Below, piece by piece: positions 8,685-17,413 of a DNA stretch of 64,000 bases (position 1 is its first letter; each line of letters begins with the position of its first letter). The position numbers and the translations under genes are program-made. The notes under the pieces were generated by a model, which did no database searches, had not been told where the DNA came from, and saw only the letters and a program-made list of their open reading frames with translations. Source of the stretch: Neorhizobium galegae bv. orientalis str. HAMBI 540 (GTDB lineage Bacteria; Pseudomonadota; Alphaproteobacteria; Rhizobiales; Rhizobiaceae); NCBI RefSeq assembly GCF_000731315.1, contig NZ_HG938354.1:1488001-1552000 (forward strand). Reading direction: 5' to 3'.

Positions 8685-10444
8685 GCGCGCATCTCCTCCG
8701 TCATCGGTGGCCTATATGTCCGCGTCATGCCATCTTCGAGAACGGATCCGAGAAGCATGCGGGTGTAGTCGTGCGCCGGCGCGGCGAAGAGGTCTGCCAC
8801 GGTGTTGATTTCAACGATCCTGCCGTCCTTCATGACGGCCACCCGGTCGCAGCTATCCGCCACGACACCGAAATTGTGGGTCACCAGCATGACCGCCATG
8901 TTGAACTCCTTTTGCAGGTCGCGCAGAAGATCGAGCACTTCGGCCTGCACGGTTACGTCGAGCGCAGTGGTTGGTTCGTCGGCGATCAGAAGGTCGGGAC
9001 TGCAGGCGACAGCGCCGGCAATGAGGACGCGCTGGGCCATGCCGCCGGAGATCTCGTGCGGGTAGGCCCGAAACACCCGTTCCGGGTCCGGCAGCTTCAC
9101 GCGGGCAAGCAGTTTCAGCGCCCGCCGCGTCGCTTCCGCCCGCGAGATTCCGAGCACCGCCATCATCGGCTCGACGAGCTGGAACCCGATCCGGAACGCC
9201 GGATCGAGATTGGCCATCGGCTCCTGGGGGACATAGGCGATGCGCTTGCCGCGAAGGGTACGCAGCTCATCTTCGGAAGATCTCCCCAGATCGATACCGT
9301 CGAACTGGATGGAGCCGGAAAGCACACGACCCCCAGGCGACAAAAGTCCGAGGATGGAAAAGGCCGTCTGGCTCTTGCCTGATCCGCTTTCGCCGACAAG
9401 TCCCAGAACTTCGCCGCGCCTGAGGCTGAGGCTCACGCCCTTGACGACTTCGCGCCAGCCGTCGTTCGCGGGATAGGCTACAACGAGATCCCTGACATCG
9501 AGCAGCACGTCGGGTGCGGCGCGTGGCAGCGATTCGCTCACCGTCCGGGGGAGGACCTTCGGCGCCCTGACTTGAACACTGCCCTGCTGCATGCGGTCGC
9601 GGATGGCGTTCGCAAGCAGCACCAGCGAAGCGACCGTTGCCGTGATTGCAAGCCCCGGCCAGAGAATAGCCTGCGGAGTGACATAGATGTTGGAGAAGGC
9701 ATCCTGCAGCATTCCGCCCCAGGTCGGCGTGCTGGGATCGCCAAGCCCGAGGAACTCGAGACCTGACTGGACGACGATGGCGATCCCGGCGACGATGGAG
9801 GTCTGGATCACCACCGGCGCTCGTACCGAAAGCAGAATGTGCTTGGTGATGATCCTGAGATCGCTAAGGCCCGAGACGCGCGCGGCGTCGATATAGAGTT
9901 CGTTTTTGACCCCGTTGACGAGATTGCGCGTAAGCCGGAAAAAGCCCGGTGACAGCATCACTCCGAAAACCGCCATCGACAGGTAGATCGAGGCACCGAG
10001 CGCCTGATAGAAGGCGAGCAATACGATCAGCGCCGGCAGGGCCATGATTCCGTCGGAGATCCAGCGGGCCACGAGATCGAGTTTCCTGCCGTAAAAGCCG
10101 GCGAAGAGTCCCGCTGTCACCCCGATGGATGCGGCGATGACCACCGTGATCAGCGCACCGAGGAATGTGTTGCGACCGCCATGGAGGAGACGGCTCCATA
10201 TGTCGCGTCCCGAACCGTCGCCCCCGAGGAGATAACCGTCGCCGGCGACGGCATTGACCTTGAATATCTGGACGGCGGACGGATCGTTGGGGGCAAGCAG
10301 AGGCGCGAAGATCGCCGATGCGATAACGACCAGAAGCGCCAGCGAGGCGGCAAGGCCGGTCGGGTTGGTGAGCACCGAACGGACGAAATGACGGCGCTGC
10401 GAAGCCGCGGGGATTGGCGGCTGGGCGGCGTTGATATCGCTCAT
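8681..10444 (-). CDS. Fused ABC permease (DppC-like) and ATPase (DppD-like)
   Basis: A 587-residue two-domain protein. Residues about 1-290 are a DppC-type permease with the N-terminal transmembrane helix, GGDGSGRDIWSRLLHGGR, the EAA-loop region (YIDAARVSGLS) and GLEFLGLG. Residues about 305-587 are an ATPase with GESGSGKSQ, ISGGMAQRVLIAGAV and LLIADEPTTALD. The open frame runs upstream to 11182, but that part is antisense-like sequence over the next gene. The ATG at 10444 overlaps the stop of the upstream permease as ATGA. Such permease-ATPase fusions are known in this family but are less common than separate subunits. No stop separates the two halves. Confidence 0.9.
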   Translation of the reverse strand: MSDINAAQPPIPAASQRRHFVRSVLTNPTGLAASLALLVVIASAIFAPLLAPNDPSAVQIFKVNAVAGDGYLLGGDGSGRDIWSRLLHGGRNTFLGALITVVIAASIGVTAGLFAGFYGRKLDLVARWISDGIMALPALIVLLAFYQALGASIYLSMAVFGVMLSPGFFRLTRNLVNGVKNELYIDAARVSGLSDLRIITKHILLSVRAPVVIQTSIVAGIAIVVQSGLEFLGLGDPSTPTWGGMLQDAFSNIYVTPQAILWPGLAITATVASLVLLANAIRDRMQQGSVQVRAPKVLPRTVSESLPRAAPDVLLDVRDLVVAYPANDGWREVVKGVSLSLRRGEVLGLVGESGSGKSQTAFSILGLLSPGGRVLSGSIQFDGIDLGRSSEDELRTLRGKRIAYVPQEPMANLDPAFRIGFQLVEPMMAVLGISRAEATRRALKLLARVKLPDPERVFRAYPHEISGGMAQRVLIAGAVACSPDLLIADEPTTALDVTVQAEVLDLLRDLQKEFNMAVMLVTHNFGVVADSCDRVAVMKDGRIVEINTVADLFAAPAHDYTRMLLGSVLEDGMTRTYRPPMTEEMRA

Positions 10445-11382
10445 GACATCCTCACCTTCGGATTTGCCCATGCGTTGAGGAAGTCGACCAGTATGTTCAC
10501 CAGAACGACCACGATGATAAGGGTCACGACCACTCCCATGAGCACGGGAACATCGCCGATCAGCGCAGCCGAGACGGTCAACGAACCCATGCCGGGAATA
10601 GCGAATACGCGCTCGATGACGGCGGCACCGCCGAGAAGGGCGATGAACTGAACCGATAGAACGGTCAGCGCCGCCGGCATCGCATTGCGCAGCGCATGGC
10701 GGTAGAGCACCGAACGGGGGCTGACGCCGCGAGAGCGGAGTGTGCGCACGTAATCCTGCTTGAGCGCATCGATGACCGCGCCCCGGATCTGCTGGGAGGC
10801 CGAGGCTATCCCCGAAAGCACCAGCGCCGTTACAGGAAGCACCAGGGAAGCTGCCCAGGCGGACGGCGAAGCACTGAACGAAACATAACCCGTCGCCGGC
10901 AGCCAGCCGAACTTGACCGAGAAGGTGAGGACCAGCAGCAGGCCGAGCCAGAAATTCGGCATGGCGAAACCTGCGACGCTGACGATCTGGATCGCGCGGT
11001 CGGCCCAGCCGCCGCGGACGGCCGCGGCGATGCCGAGCATCGCCGAAAGGAGCGCCATCAGCGCCACGGCGATGGTCACCATTGACAGGGTGACGGGCAG
11101 CCGGCTCGCAAGTGCCGACGCCACGCTCTCGCTCATCGTCCATGAAGGGCCGAGGTCGCCGCGGACGGCATGGCTCACCCAATCGCCGAATTGTACGATC
11201 AGCGGTCGGTCGAGCCCCAGCCGGCTGTTCAGCGCCTTCAGCTGGTCGACCGTCGCGTTCTCACCGAGGATGTTGCGGGCGACGTTGCCCGTGGCGCCGA
11301 AAACCATCATGAAGGTTACGGTCGAGACCAGGCAAAGCAGCGCGATGCCGGAAGCGACCCGTCTCAGAAGATAACGTATCAT
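10441..11382 (-). CDS. ABC importer permease, DppB family
   Basis: A 313-residue inner-membrane permease with the DppB layout: an N-terminal helix (MIRYLLRRVASGIALL), a periplasmic loop, then a five-helix core with the EAA-type loop (DYVRTLRSRGVS) and the GAAVIERVFAIPGMG segment. It pairs with the fused DppC-DppD protein, whose start overlaps its stop. The upstream neighbour is the binding-protein gene, 12 bases away. Confidence 0.93.
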   Translation of the reverse strand: MIRYLLRRVASGIALLCLVSTVTFMMVFGATGNVARNILGENATVDQLKALNSRLGLDRPLIVQFGDWVSHAVRGDLGPSWTMSESVASALASRLPVTLSMVTIAVALMALLSAMLGIAAAVRGGWADRAIQIVSVAGFAMPNFWLGLLLVLTFSVKFGWLPATGYVSFSASPSAWAASLVLPVTALVLSGIASASQQIRGAVIDALKQDYVRTLRSRGVSPRSVLYRHALRNAMPAALTVLSVQFIALLGGAAVIERVFAIPGMGSLTVSAALIGDVPVLMGVVVTLIIVVVLVNILVDFLNAWANPKVRMS

Positions 11383-11394
11383 CGACGTCAGAAC

Positions 11395-12903
11395 TCACTT
11401 TGAGGGCGCATAATTGCGCGGCCATGGCACGATGTTCTGCGCCTGCATCTGGACCTTCACCTCAGCGTTGGAAATGTAGATGCTGTCGATGCGGAACCAC
11501 GGCGCAAAGAAGGCATTCTCGACCATATATCGATTGGCAGCCTGCATCGCGGCATTCTGCTCCTTGCCTGGAGGCGTATACTGGGCTGTCTTCAGGAGCG
11601 CCTCCAGCTTTTCGTCCTTTGCCTTGGATGTGTTCCAGGGGGAGTTTGCGAAGGCGAATTTGTTGAAGTCGGCCCAGGGCGACTGGCTCCCCAGACGAAA
11701 GAGGAACATCGGGTATTTGCCCGACAGCAACTCGGCGATTGTAACATTCGGCGGAACTTTCACCCAGTTGACGGTGACGCCGATATCCTTGAGCTGTTGG
11801 GTGATGATCGGCGTGTAGGAAGCAAGCGTGCCGATATCCGGCATCGTGACGCTGAAGCCGTTTGGATAACCCGCTTCGGCAAGCAGGCCACGGGCCGCCT
11901 TCGGGTCATAGTGATAGGTCCCGTCGAGCGATGGATCAAATGCTTCGCTTGGCGGAACGAAAGGTTGATCCGTGACTTCGCCATAACCCCGGGCGACGAA
12001 CTTCAGGATCGCTTTTTCATCGAATGCCATATTGAGAGCGCGCCGGACGCGCACGTCGGACAGCGCCTTCACCATTTTGCCGTCGCGGTCGGAGAGAAAC
12101 AGACCCAGCCAGTCCACGGGCAATCTGGAGACCGTCAGCTTGCTCGCCTCGGCCTCGGGGACGACCTGTCCTTCGCCCGCGGCGGCATCCACCTGACCGG
12201 ATTTCAGCGCATTCATCCGCGCGCTGAGATCGTTAATCGGCGTGATCGTCATGGTTTCGAACGGAAAGGCGCCGGCATTCCAATAATCCGGATTGCGCTT
12301 GTAGACGTATTGCCGTCCGGTCACCGAGCGCGCCGTGTCGTAGACGTAAGGTCCGGAACCGATCGGGAGCATCTTGGAATCAGCCTTGCCGAGCGTCGCG
12401 GGGCTCGCCATCGCGCCGCCGACGGTCGCCAGGTTGAAGAGCATGCCGGGATCTGGCTCCTTGAGGTGCAGCTTCAGCTCTGCCGGGCCTACGATCTCGA
12501 CATTCTTGACAGCGCCAGCCATCCAGGTGTTCTGCCCGACGCCATCGCGCAGATATTCGAGGTTTGCCTTCACCGCCTCCGCGTTAAAGGGTGTTCCGTC
12601 GGTGAATTTGACGCCTTCTCGCAGCTTGAGCGTCAGCTCCGTGCCATCGCCGTTAAAGTGCCATTCGGTGGCCAGGTTTGGCATCGTCTTGCCATCCGGT
12701 GCCGTGTAGAGCAGCGTGTCGAAGACCGGCATCCAGTACTGGGCGCGATGGCCGATGGAAAGGCCGGCACGGTCGAAGGTGTCGTTATCCAGAATGCCCG
12801 CGATCGCAAGCGTCTCCGGGTTGTTCCCGACTTCTGCTTGGGCGACCGGCGGCATGGATAAAAAAGCCGCCGTCAAGGCGGACAAAATCAATCGGTTTCG
12901 CAT
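11395..12903 (-). CDS. ABC importer substrate-binding protein, family 5
   Basis: A 502-residue periplasmic binding protein (SBP_bac_5). The signal peptide is MRNRLILSALTAAFLSM...AQA, with cleavage expected after AQA near residue 23. Family features follow: LTLKLREGVKFTDGTPF, IGSGPYVY, and VRRALNMAFDEKAIL. The open frame extends to 13020, but the ATG at 12903 has a GGGAGGAGAGC ribosome-binding site and places the signal peptide at the N-terminus. It is the first gene of the minus-strand operon that ends with the GH3 enzyme. It is divergent from the LysR gene at 13074. Confidence 0.93.
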   Translation of the reverse strand: MRNRLILSALTAAFLSMPPVAQAEVGNNPETLAIAGILDNDTFDRAGLSIGHRAQYWMPVFDTLLYTAPDGKTMPNLATEWHFNGDGTELTLKLREGVKFTDGTPFNAEAVKANLEYLRDGVGQNTWMAGAVKNVEIVGPAELKLHLKEPDPGMLFNLATVGGAMASPATLGKADSKMLPIGSGPYVYDTARSVTGRQYVYKRNPDYWNAGAFPFETMTITPINDLSARMNALKSGQVDAAAGEGQVVPEAEASKLTVSRLPVDWLGLFLSDRDGKMVKALSDVRVRRALNMAFDEKAILKFVARGYGEVTDQPFVPPSEAFDPSLDGTYHYDPKAARGLLAEAGYPNGFSVTMPDIGTLASYTPIITQQLKDIGVTVNWVKVPPNVTIAELLSGKYPMFLFRLGSQSPWADFNKFAFANSPWNTSKAKDEKLEALLKTAQYTPPGKEQNAAMQAANRYMVENAFFAPWFRIDSIYISNAEVKVQMQAQNIVPWPRNYAPSK

Positions 12904-12988
12904 GCTCTCCTCCCGAGAGCCTGACTTGCCCGCTCCCCGGCCAGACAGGCTGCATGTAGCGAATAAGATTCTGCCAAATACGCATTCT

Positions 12989-13005
12989 TGGCATTCCGAA
13001 TGCCA
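12989..13005. promoter_or_regulatory. Perfect 8-base inverted repeat between importer operon and lysR (likely operator)
   Basis: TGGCATTCCGAATGCCA has perfect 8-base arms around a single C. It lies 86 bases before the binding-protein ATG and 69 bases before the lysR ATG. A further GCATTC half-site sits nine bases to the left (12982-12987). The ten-mer TTGGCATTCC also occurs upstream of the formylglycine-generating enzyme gene. The position between divergent genes is typical of a LysR-family autoregulatory site. Confidence 0.55.
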
Positions 13006-13073
13006 TAGCAGTTGAGGCAATGCACGAAAAATGCAATTAACGCCGTGACCGATAAACGAAGCTTATCACTGCC

Positions 13074-14024
13074 ATGCTGGACCAGATCACCCACCTCTTC
13101 CGTCTCCAGGCGATCGTGGAGGAAGGCAGTCTCCGTCGCGCCGCCGAGCGGCTGAACCTCACGCAGCCCGCCTTGTCTCGATCTCTCGCCCAGTTGGAGG
13201 CCCATTTCGGGCGACCGCTTCTGGAGCGGCACGCGCGCGGTGTCCGTCCGACGCTGTTCGGCGAGAGGGTTTTGTCAGAATCGCTGCGGATGATGCGCCA
13301 CTGGGAAGTGGCCGAGCAGGAGCTGATGTCCGACAAGGCAATAGGCAAAGCCTATCTGCGGATCGGCGCCGGACCGATGTGGCGCCCGGCAATCCTGCCG
13401 GAGCTGCTCGTCGACATGCAGCGACGGTTCCCCAAGATCGCGTTCGAGCTCAGGAACAGCCGTTATGCGACCTCGCTCACCGATCTGCTGGAGGGGCGCC
13501 TCGACATGCTGTTCACGGGGATGACGATCGATGATCCGCAAGACTTCCGCCTCGTTGCGCTTCCCCTGACGAAAGTAATCAACAATGTGATGGCGCGCGA
13601 GGATCATCCGATCTTCGCCGCGCGCGACCCCGCAGGCGCGGTTCCGCCGGAGCGCCTGCTCGACTATCCCTGGCTCGTCCATTCCGAGCTTCCGATCTAT
13701 CAGGCCACCACGCAGCACGGTCTTTTCGAGCGGCTAGGGCGGGAGCCAGACATCCGGTTGAGCTGTGAGAGCTTGCATTCGACATTGTCCATCCTTCAGC
13801 GGAGCGATTGCCTCTGCCTGTTGCCCGATGCGGCTGTGCTTGCGACCTCCTGTCCACGCATCGTGCCGGTGCCGGTCAATCTCAATTACAGGCACACGCG
13901 GACCGGGGTTATCTATCGTGAAGAACTCAGCGACTGGGCTCCGGTACGCCAGATGATCGCCCTCTGCAGGGAGCTCTTTCATCTCGATAACCCACCGGCG
14001 GCCGAGCAAGGCGATCAGCAGTGA
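13074..14024 (+). CDS. LysR-family regulator of the sulfatase/importer locus
   Basis: A 316-residue LTTR. The N-terminal winged helix-turn-helix is clear at about 3-62 (EEGSLRRAAERLNLTQPALSRSLAQLE). The C-terminal two-lobe effector domain begins near residue 95. It is divergent from the importer operon and lies upstream of the second sulfatase gene on the same strand, 137 bases apart. The palindrome at 12989-13005 is its probable site. The inducer is unknown; a sulfated sugar would fit the context. Confidence 0.9.
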   Translation: MLDQITHLFRLQAIVEEGSLRRAAERLNLTQPALSRSLAQLEAHFGRPLLERHARGVRPTLFGERVLSESLRMMRHWEVAEQELMSDKAIGKAYLRIGAGPMWRPAILPELLVDMQRRFPKIAFELRNSRYATSLTDLLEGRLDMLFTGMTIDDPQDFRLVALPLTKVINNVMAREDHPIFAARDPAGAVPPERLLDYPWLVHSELPIYQATTQHGLFERLGREPDIRLSCESLHSTLSILQRSDCLCLLPDAAVLATSCPRIVPVPVNLNYRHTRTGVIYREELSDWAPVRQMIALCRELFHLDNPPAAEQGDQQ

Positions 14025-14161
14025 TCAGTTTTCCGCATCGCTTGCTTCTGAAATTGCATTATTTGCGCATGGCCTGACGCTGTATCCTTGACCAAGGCGG
14101 CGACGGGTTCGATGGTTGCGATCATACGTCTTCCTGCCGCTCGAATGCGAGGGAGGAATAC

Positions 14162-15685
14162 TTGCGACCGAATATCCTTTTCATCATGTCGGATGACCAT
14201 GCCGCGCGGGCAATCTCGGCCTATGGCGCAGGTCTCAACCACACCCCAAATATCGATCGGCTGGCGAAGGAAGGCGTGAGACATGACGCGACCTATGTCA
14301 CGAACTCGATCTGCACGCCGTCGAGGGCCGCGATCCTGACCGGCACGCATAACCACGTCAATGGCGTCACGACGCTCGTGACGCACATGAACAATCGTAT
14401 CCCCAACGTGGCCAAGCTTTTGAAAGCGGCAGGCTATCGCACCGGCATCTTCGGCAAATGGCATCTCGGCGAAGGTCCTCTCCACGAGCCGAAGGGGTTC
14501 GATGACTGGGCCGTCGTTCCAGGGCAGGGCGATTATTGGGACCCGGCCTTCATCGATCGTGATGGCCGGCGCCGAATTCCGGGCTATGTCACCGATATCA
14601 TTACCGACAAATCGATCGATTTCATCGAACAAGGCGACGGCCGGCCCTTCTTTCTGATGTGCCACCACAAGGCGCCTCATCGCAATTTCGTGCCTGACCA
14701 CAAATACAATCATCTCTGGGCGGAAGAGGACCTTCCGCTGCCGTCGACGTTCAACGACGATTATTCCGGCCGTGCGGCAGCCGCCGCCGCTGCCCGCATG
14801 CGCGTCCGCTCCGACCTCAACTGGGAGGATCTCGGGCTCGTGCAGCCGGAAGGGCCGGCCACCGTCACGGGGGAACTGATGCTGGATCAGATCCCGGTGC
14901 GCCGCGTGCCGGAACTCAAAAATGGCGGAAGCATCACCGTGGTCTGCGCTTCGACCGGCCGGAACTATACCTTCACCGATCCACAGGCGTTCGCGGAATT
15001 CAAATACCAGCGCTACATGAAGCGCTACCTCCGGACGGTTCAATCGATCGACGACAATGTCGGGCGCCTGCTCGACTACCTCGACGAAAAAGGCCTGACC
15101 GAGAACACGCTGGTGATCTACACATCTGACCAGGGCTTCTTCCTTGGTGAGCACGGCTGGTTCGACAAGCGCTTCATGTATGAGGAAAGTCTGCAGATGC
15201 CGTTTTTGGCGCGTTACCCGGCAGCGATCCCGGCCGGCACGAGCAGTCGCGACCTCGCCTGCAACGTCGACTTTGCGCCCACCTTCCTGGACTATGGCGG
15301 GGTGCGGACGCCTTCCTTCATGCAAGGGCGGTCGATGCGACCCGTGCTGGAAGGGCGGACTCCGGACGACTGGCAGCAATTGGTGTACCATCGCTACTGG
15401 ATGCATAACGATGCCATCCATGGCGCCTTCGCGCATTACGGGGTGCGCGACGCCCGCTACAAACTCATCTACTGGTACAATGACGATCTGGGACAGCCAG
15501 GCGCCAGACCGAATGGCGCCCCGCCGGAATGGGAATTATTCGACTGCGTGGAAGATCCGCACGAATTGAGAAACGTCGCGGACGATCCGGGCTATGCGGG
15601 AATTTTCCGCGAGATGCTCGACAAGCTCGACACTTATATAGCCGAGATCGGCGACATCGCCGAGCATCCCAGGGACCTGATTTAG
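14162..15685 (+). CDS. Cys-type sulfatase, GlcNAc-6-sulfatase-like
   Basis: A 507-residue sulfatase. The maturation motif is CTPSR at 51-55, within TNSICTPSRAAILTG. The N-terminal metal-site motif is NILFIMSDDH, and a second metal region is YTSDQGFFLGEHGWFDKR. The start is TTG at 14162: it follows GAGGGAGGAATAC closely and keeps the conserved RPNILFIMSDD N-terminus, which an internal ATG would cut. The TNSICTPSR context resembles the N-acetylglucosamine-6-sulfatase/mucin-desulfating branch from memory. That branch fits the NagZ-like GH3 of the locus, but the substrate is inferred. The stop lies nine bases from the stop of convergent iolB. Confidence 0.92.
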   Translation: MRPNILFIMSDDHAARAISAYGAGLNHTPNIDRLAKEGVRHDATYVTNSICTPSRAAILTGTHNHVNGVTTLVTHMNNRIPNVAKLLKAAGYRTGIFGKWHLGEGPLHEPKGFDDWAVVPGQGDYWDPAFIDRDGRRRIPGYVTDIITDKSIDFIEQGDGRPFFLMCHHKAPHRNFVPDHKYNHLWAEEDLPLPSTFNDDYSGRAAAAAAARMRVRSDLNWEDLGLVQPEGPATVTGELMLDQIPVRRVPELKNGGSITVVCASTGRNYTFTDPQAFAEFKYQRYMKRYLRTVQSIDDNVGRLLDYLDEKGLTENTLVIYTSDQGFFLGEHGWFDKRFMYEESLQMPFLARYPAAIPAGTSSRDLACNVDFAPTFLDYGGVRTPSFMQGRSMRPVLEGRTPDDWQQLVYHRYWMHNDAIHGAFAHYGVRDARYKLIYWYNDDLGQPGARPNGAPPEWELFDCVEDPHELRNVADDPGYAGIFREMLDKLDTYIAEIGDIAEHPRDLI

Positions 15686-15694
15686 ACAACCAGT

Positions 15695-16504
15695 TTAAGG
15701 ATTGTCCCTTCTGAAGATCCAGTCGTGGTCCGGGTGGTTCTTGAACCGCCATTTGCGGATCGGGCCGGCCATGACGTTCAGATAATACATCTCGTAACCA
15801 TAGGGCGCGCCGCAGGGATGATGGCCTTTTGGCACCAGCACGAGATCGTGGTCCGAAACGGCCATGGTCTCGTCAAGCGAGCCGTCTTCGGTGAAGACCC
15901 GCTGGAAGCCGAAACCCTGCGCCGGGTTCAGCCGGTGGTAATAGGTCTCTTCCAGATAGGTCATGTCGGGGAAATTATCCTCGTCATGCCGGTGCGGCGG
16001 ATAGGAGGACCAATTGCCGGCCGGCGTGAACACCTCGGTGACCAGAAGGCTGTCGGCGACGTCCCTTTCCTCCATGGCGATCGGAAAGATGTAACGGGTA
16101 TTGGCATCCCTGCCGCGGGTATTGAGGGAAAGCCCTTCCGGCCCGATCACCGCCGCTTCGCGTCCGGGCTTCGCCGGCGCGGTGCAGACAGCGAGCGTGC
16201 ATTCGGTGGTGGCTTTGGCGCTCCAGTCGGAACCAGCGGGCACATAAACGCAGTGCGGCGGCTTGCGCTCGAAGACGTTCATCCGGTCGCCGAGCTCGCC
16301 GAAAGCCTTGCCGCCTCCGGAGATATCCGCCCTGCCCTCGACCAGCACGAGGATGACTTCCGTCTCGCCGGTCTTTTCGGCAGCACTTTCGCCCGGCTTC
16401 AGGCGGTAGAGGCCAAAGCCGACATAACCCCAGCCGGCATCCTTCGGCGTGACGTCATGCACCTTGCCGGATGCGCCTTTCGGCTTGCGCAGCAGGTCTG
16501 TCAT
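15695..16504 (-). CDS. iolB: 5-deoxy-glucuronate isomerase IolB
   Basis: A 269-residue KduI/IolB cupin protein that converts 5-deoxy-D-glucuronate to 2-deoxy-5-keto-D-gluconate in myo-inositol breakdown. The metal-binding cupin region is visible as [21 protein letters not shown], where His and Glu ligands cluster, and [19 protein letters not shown] follows. Its ATG overlaps the iolE stop as ATGA. It is the last gene of the iolC-D-E-B operon. Confidence 0.96.
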   Translation of the reverse strand: MTDLLRKPKGASGKVHDVTPKDAGWGYVGFGLYRLKPGESAAEKTGETEVILVLVEGRADISGGGKAFGELGDRMNVFERKPPHCVYVPAGSDWSAKATTECTLAVCTAPAKPGREAAVIGPEGLSLNTRGRDANTRYIFPIAMEERDVADSLLVTEVFTPAGNWSSYPPHRHDEDNFPDMTYLEETYYHRLNPAQGFGFQRVFTEDGSLDETMAVSDHDLVLVPKGHHPCGAPYGYEMYYLNVMAGPIRKWRFKNHPDHDWIFRRDNP

Positions 16505-17412
16505 GTGTTGGCCCTCCCCTTGTCGAGGCCGGCTGCCTGCGCCATCGCCTTCAGCGACGAGAGGCCCATGCTCTGGTATTCGAAGGGATTGCGCACGTCC
16601 GGATCCTGCTCGGCCTCGATCACCAGCCAGCCCTCATAGCCGTGCTCGGCGGCGATCTTCAGTACCGGAGGAAAACTCACGCCGCCGTCCTTGTCACCCG
16701 GGACGGTGAAGACGCCACGGCGCACGCCTTCCAGGAAAGAGAGACCTTCGCTCCGCACCTGCGCGGCGATATCGGGGCGAACGTTCTTGGCGTGGATATG
16801 GCCGACGCGGGCCATGTGATTTTTTGCGGCGCGCTCCGGATTGCCGCCGCCGAACAGGCAATGGCCGGTATCGAGCAAGAGTTTTGCATGCGGGCCGGTA
16901 TTTGCCATCAGCCTGTCGATCTCGTCTTCGCTCTCGACGATCGTGCCCATGTGGTGGTGGTAGACGAGGCTGATGCCCTGCCCTGCCGCAAATTCCGCCA
17001 GCGCCTCGACGCCGGCGCCGAAGGATTTCCACGCGCTGTCGGGGAGTTTCGGACGGTCGTTGACGGCCGTGCCGTCATCGCCGTGGATGGCATTCGACGT
17101 CTCGCAGACGATGATGACTTTCGAGCCCATCGACTTGAGGAGATCGAGCGCCGGCTGCATCGCTCGTTTCTCGTCCTCGACGGAGTTGACGAGCAGGTTC
17201 AGCGAATGCCAGCCGGAAACATAGCGCAGCCCGCGCGGCTCCAGTACGGCCTTGAGCGCAGCCGGCTCCTGCGGAAACTTGTGACCCTTCTCGATACCGT
17301 CGAAGCCGATCCTCGCGGTCTCGTCGAGGCACTGGTCGAGGCTGATATGGGCGCCAAGCGAGCGGTCGTCATCATTCGACCAGGCGATGGGATTGGTACC
17401 GTAGAAGATCAT
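16501..17412 (-). CDS. iolE: Inosose dehydratase IolE
   Basis: A 303-residue xylose-isomerase-like TIM-barrel protein that dehydrates scyllo-inosose (2-keto-myo-inositol) to the trihydroxycyclohexanedione. The N-terminal [13 protein letters not shown] and the internal [11 protein letters not shown] and [13 protein letters not shown] segments are typical of IolE and carry metal ligands. It begins one base after the iolD stop and overlaps iolB by four bases, a tightly coupled operon. Confidence 0.96.
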   Translation of the reverse strand: MIFYGTNPIAWSNDDDRSLGAHISLDQCLDETARIGFDGIEKGHKFPQEPAALKAVLEPRGLRYVSGWHSLNLLVNSVEDEKRAMQPALDLLKSMGSKVIIVCETSNAIHGDDGTAVNDRPKLPDSAWKSFGAGVEALAEFAAGQGISLVYHHHMGTIVESEDEIDRLMANTGPHAKLLLDTGHCLFGGGNPERAAKNHMARVGHIHAKNVRPDIAAQVRSEGLSFLEGVRRGVFTVPGDKDGGVSFPPVLKIAAEHGYEGWLVIEAEQDPDVRNPFEYQSMGLSSLKAMAQAAGLDKGRANT

Positions 17413-17413
17413 G

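Noticed and set aside
14015..15436. 473-codon minus-strand open frame opposite the second sulfatase
   Set aside because: The opposite strand encodes a sulfatase with intact motifs; the antisense protein is His/Arg/Asp-rich without any domain.
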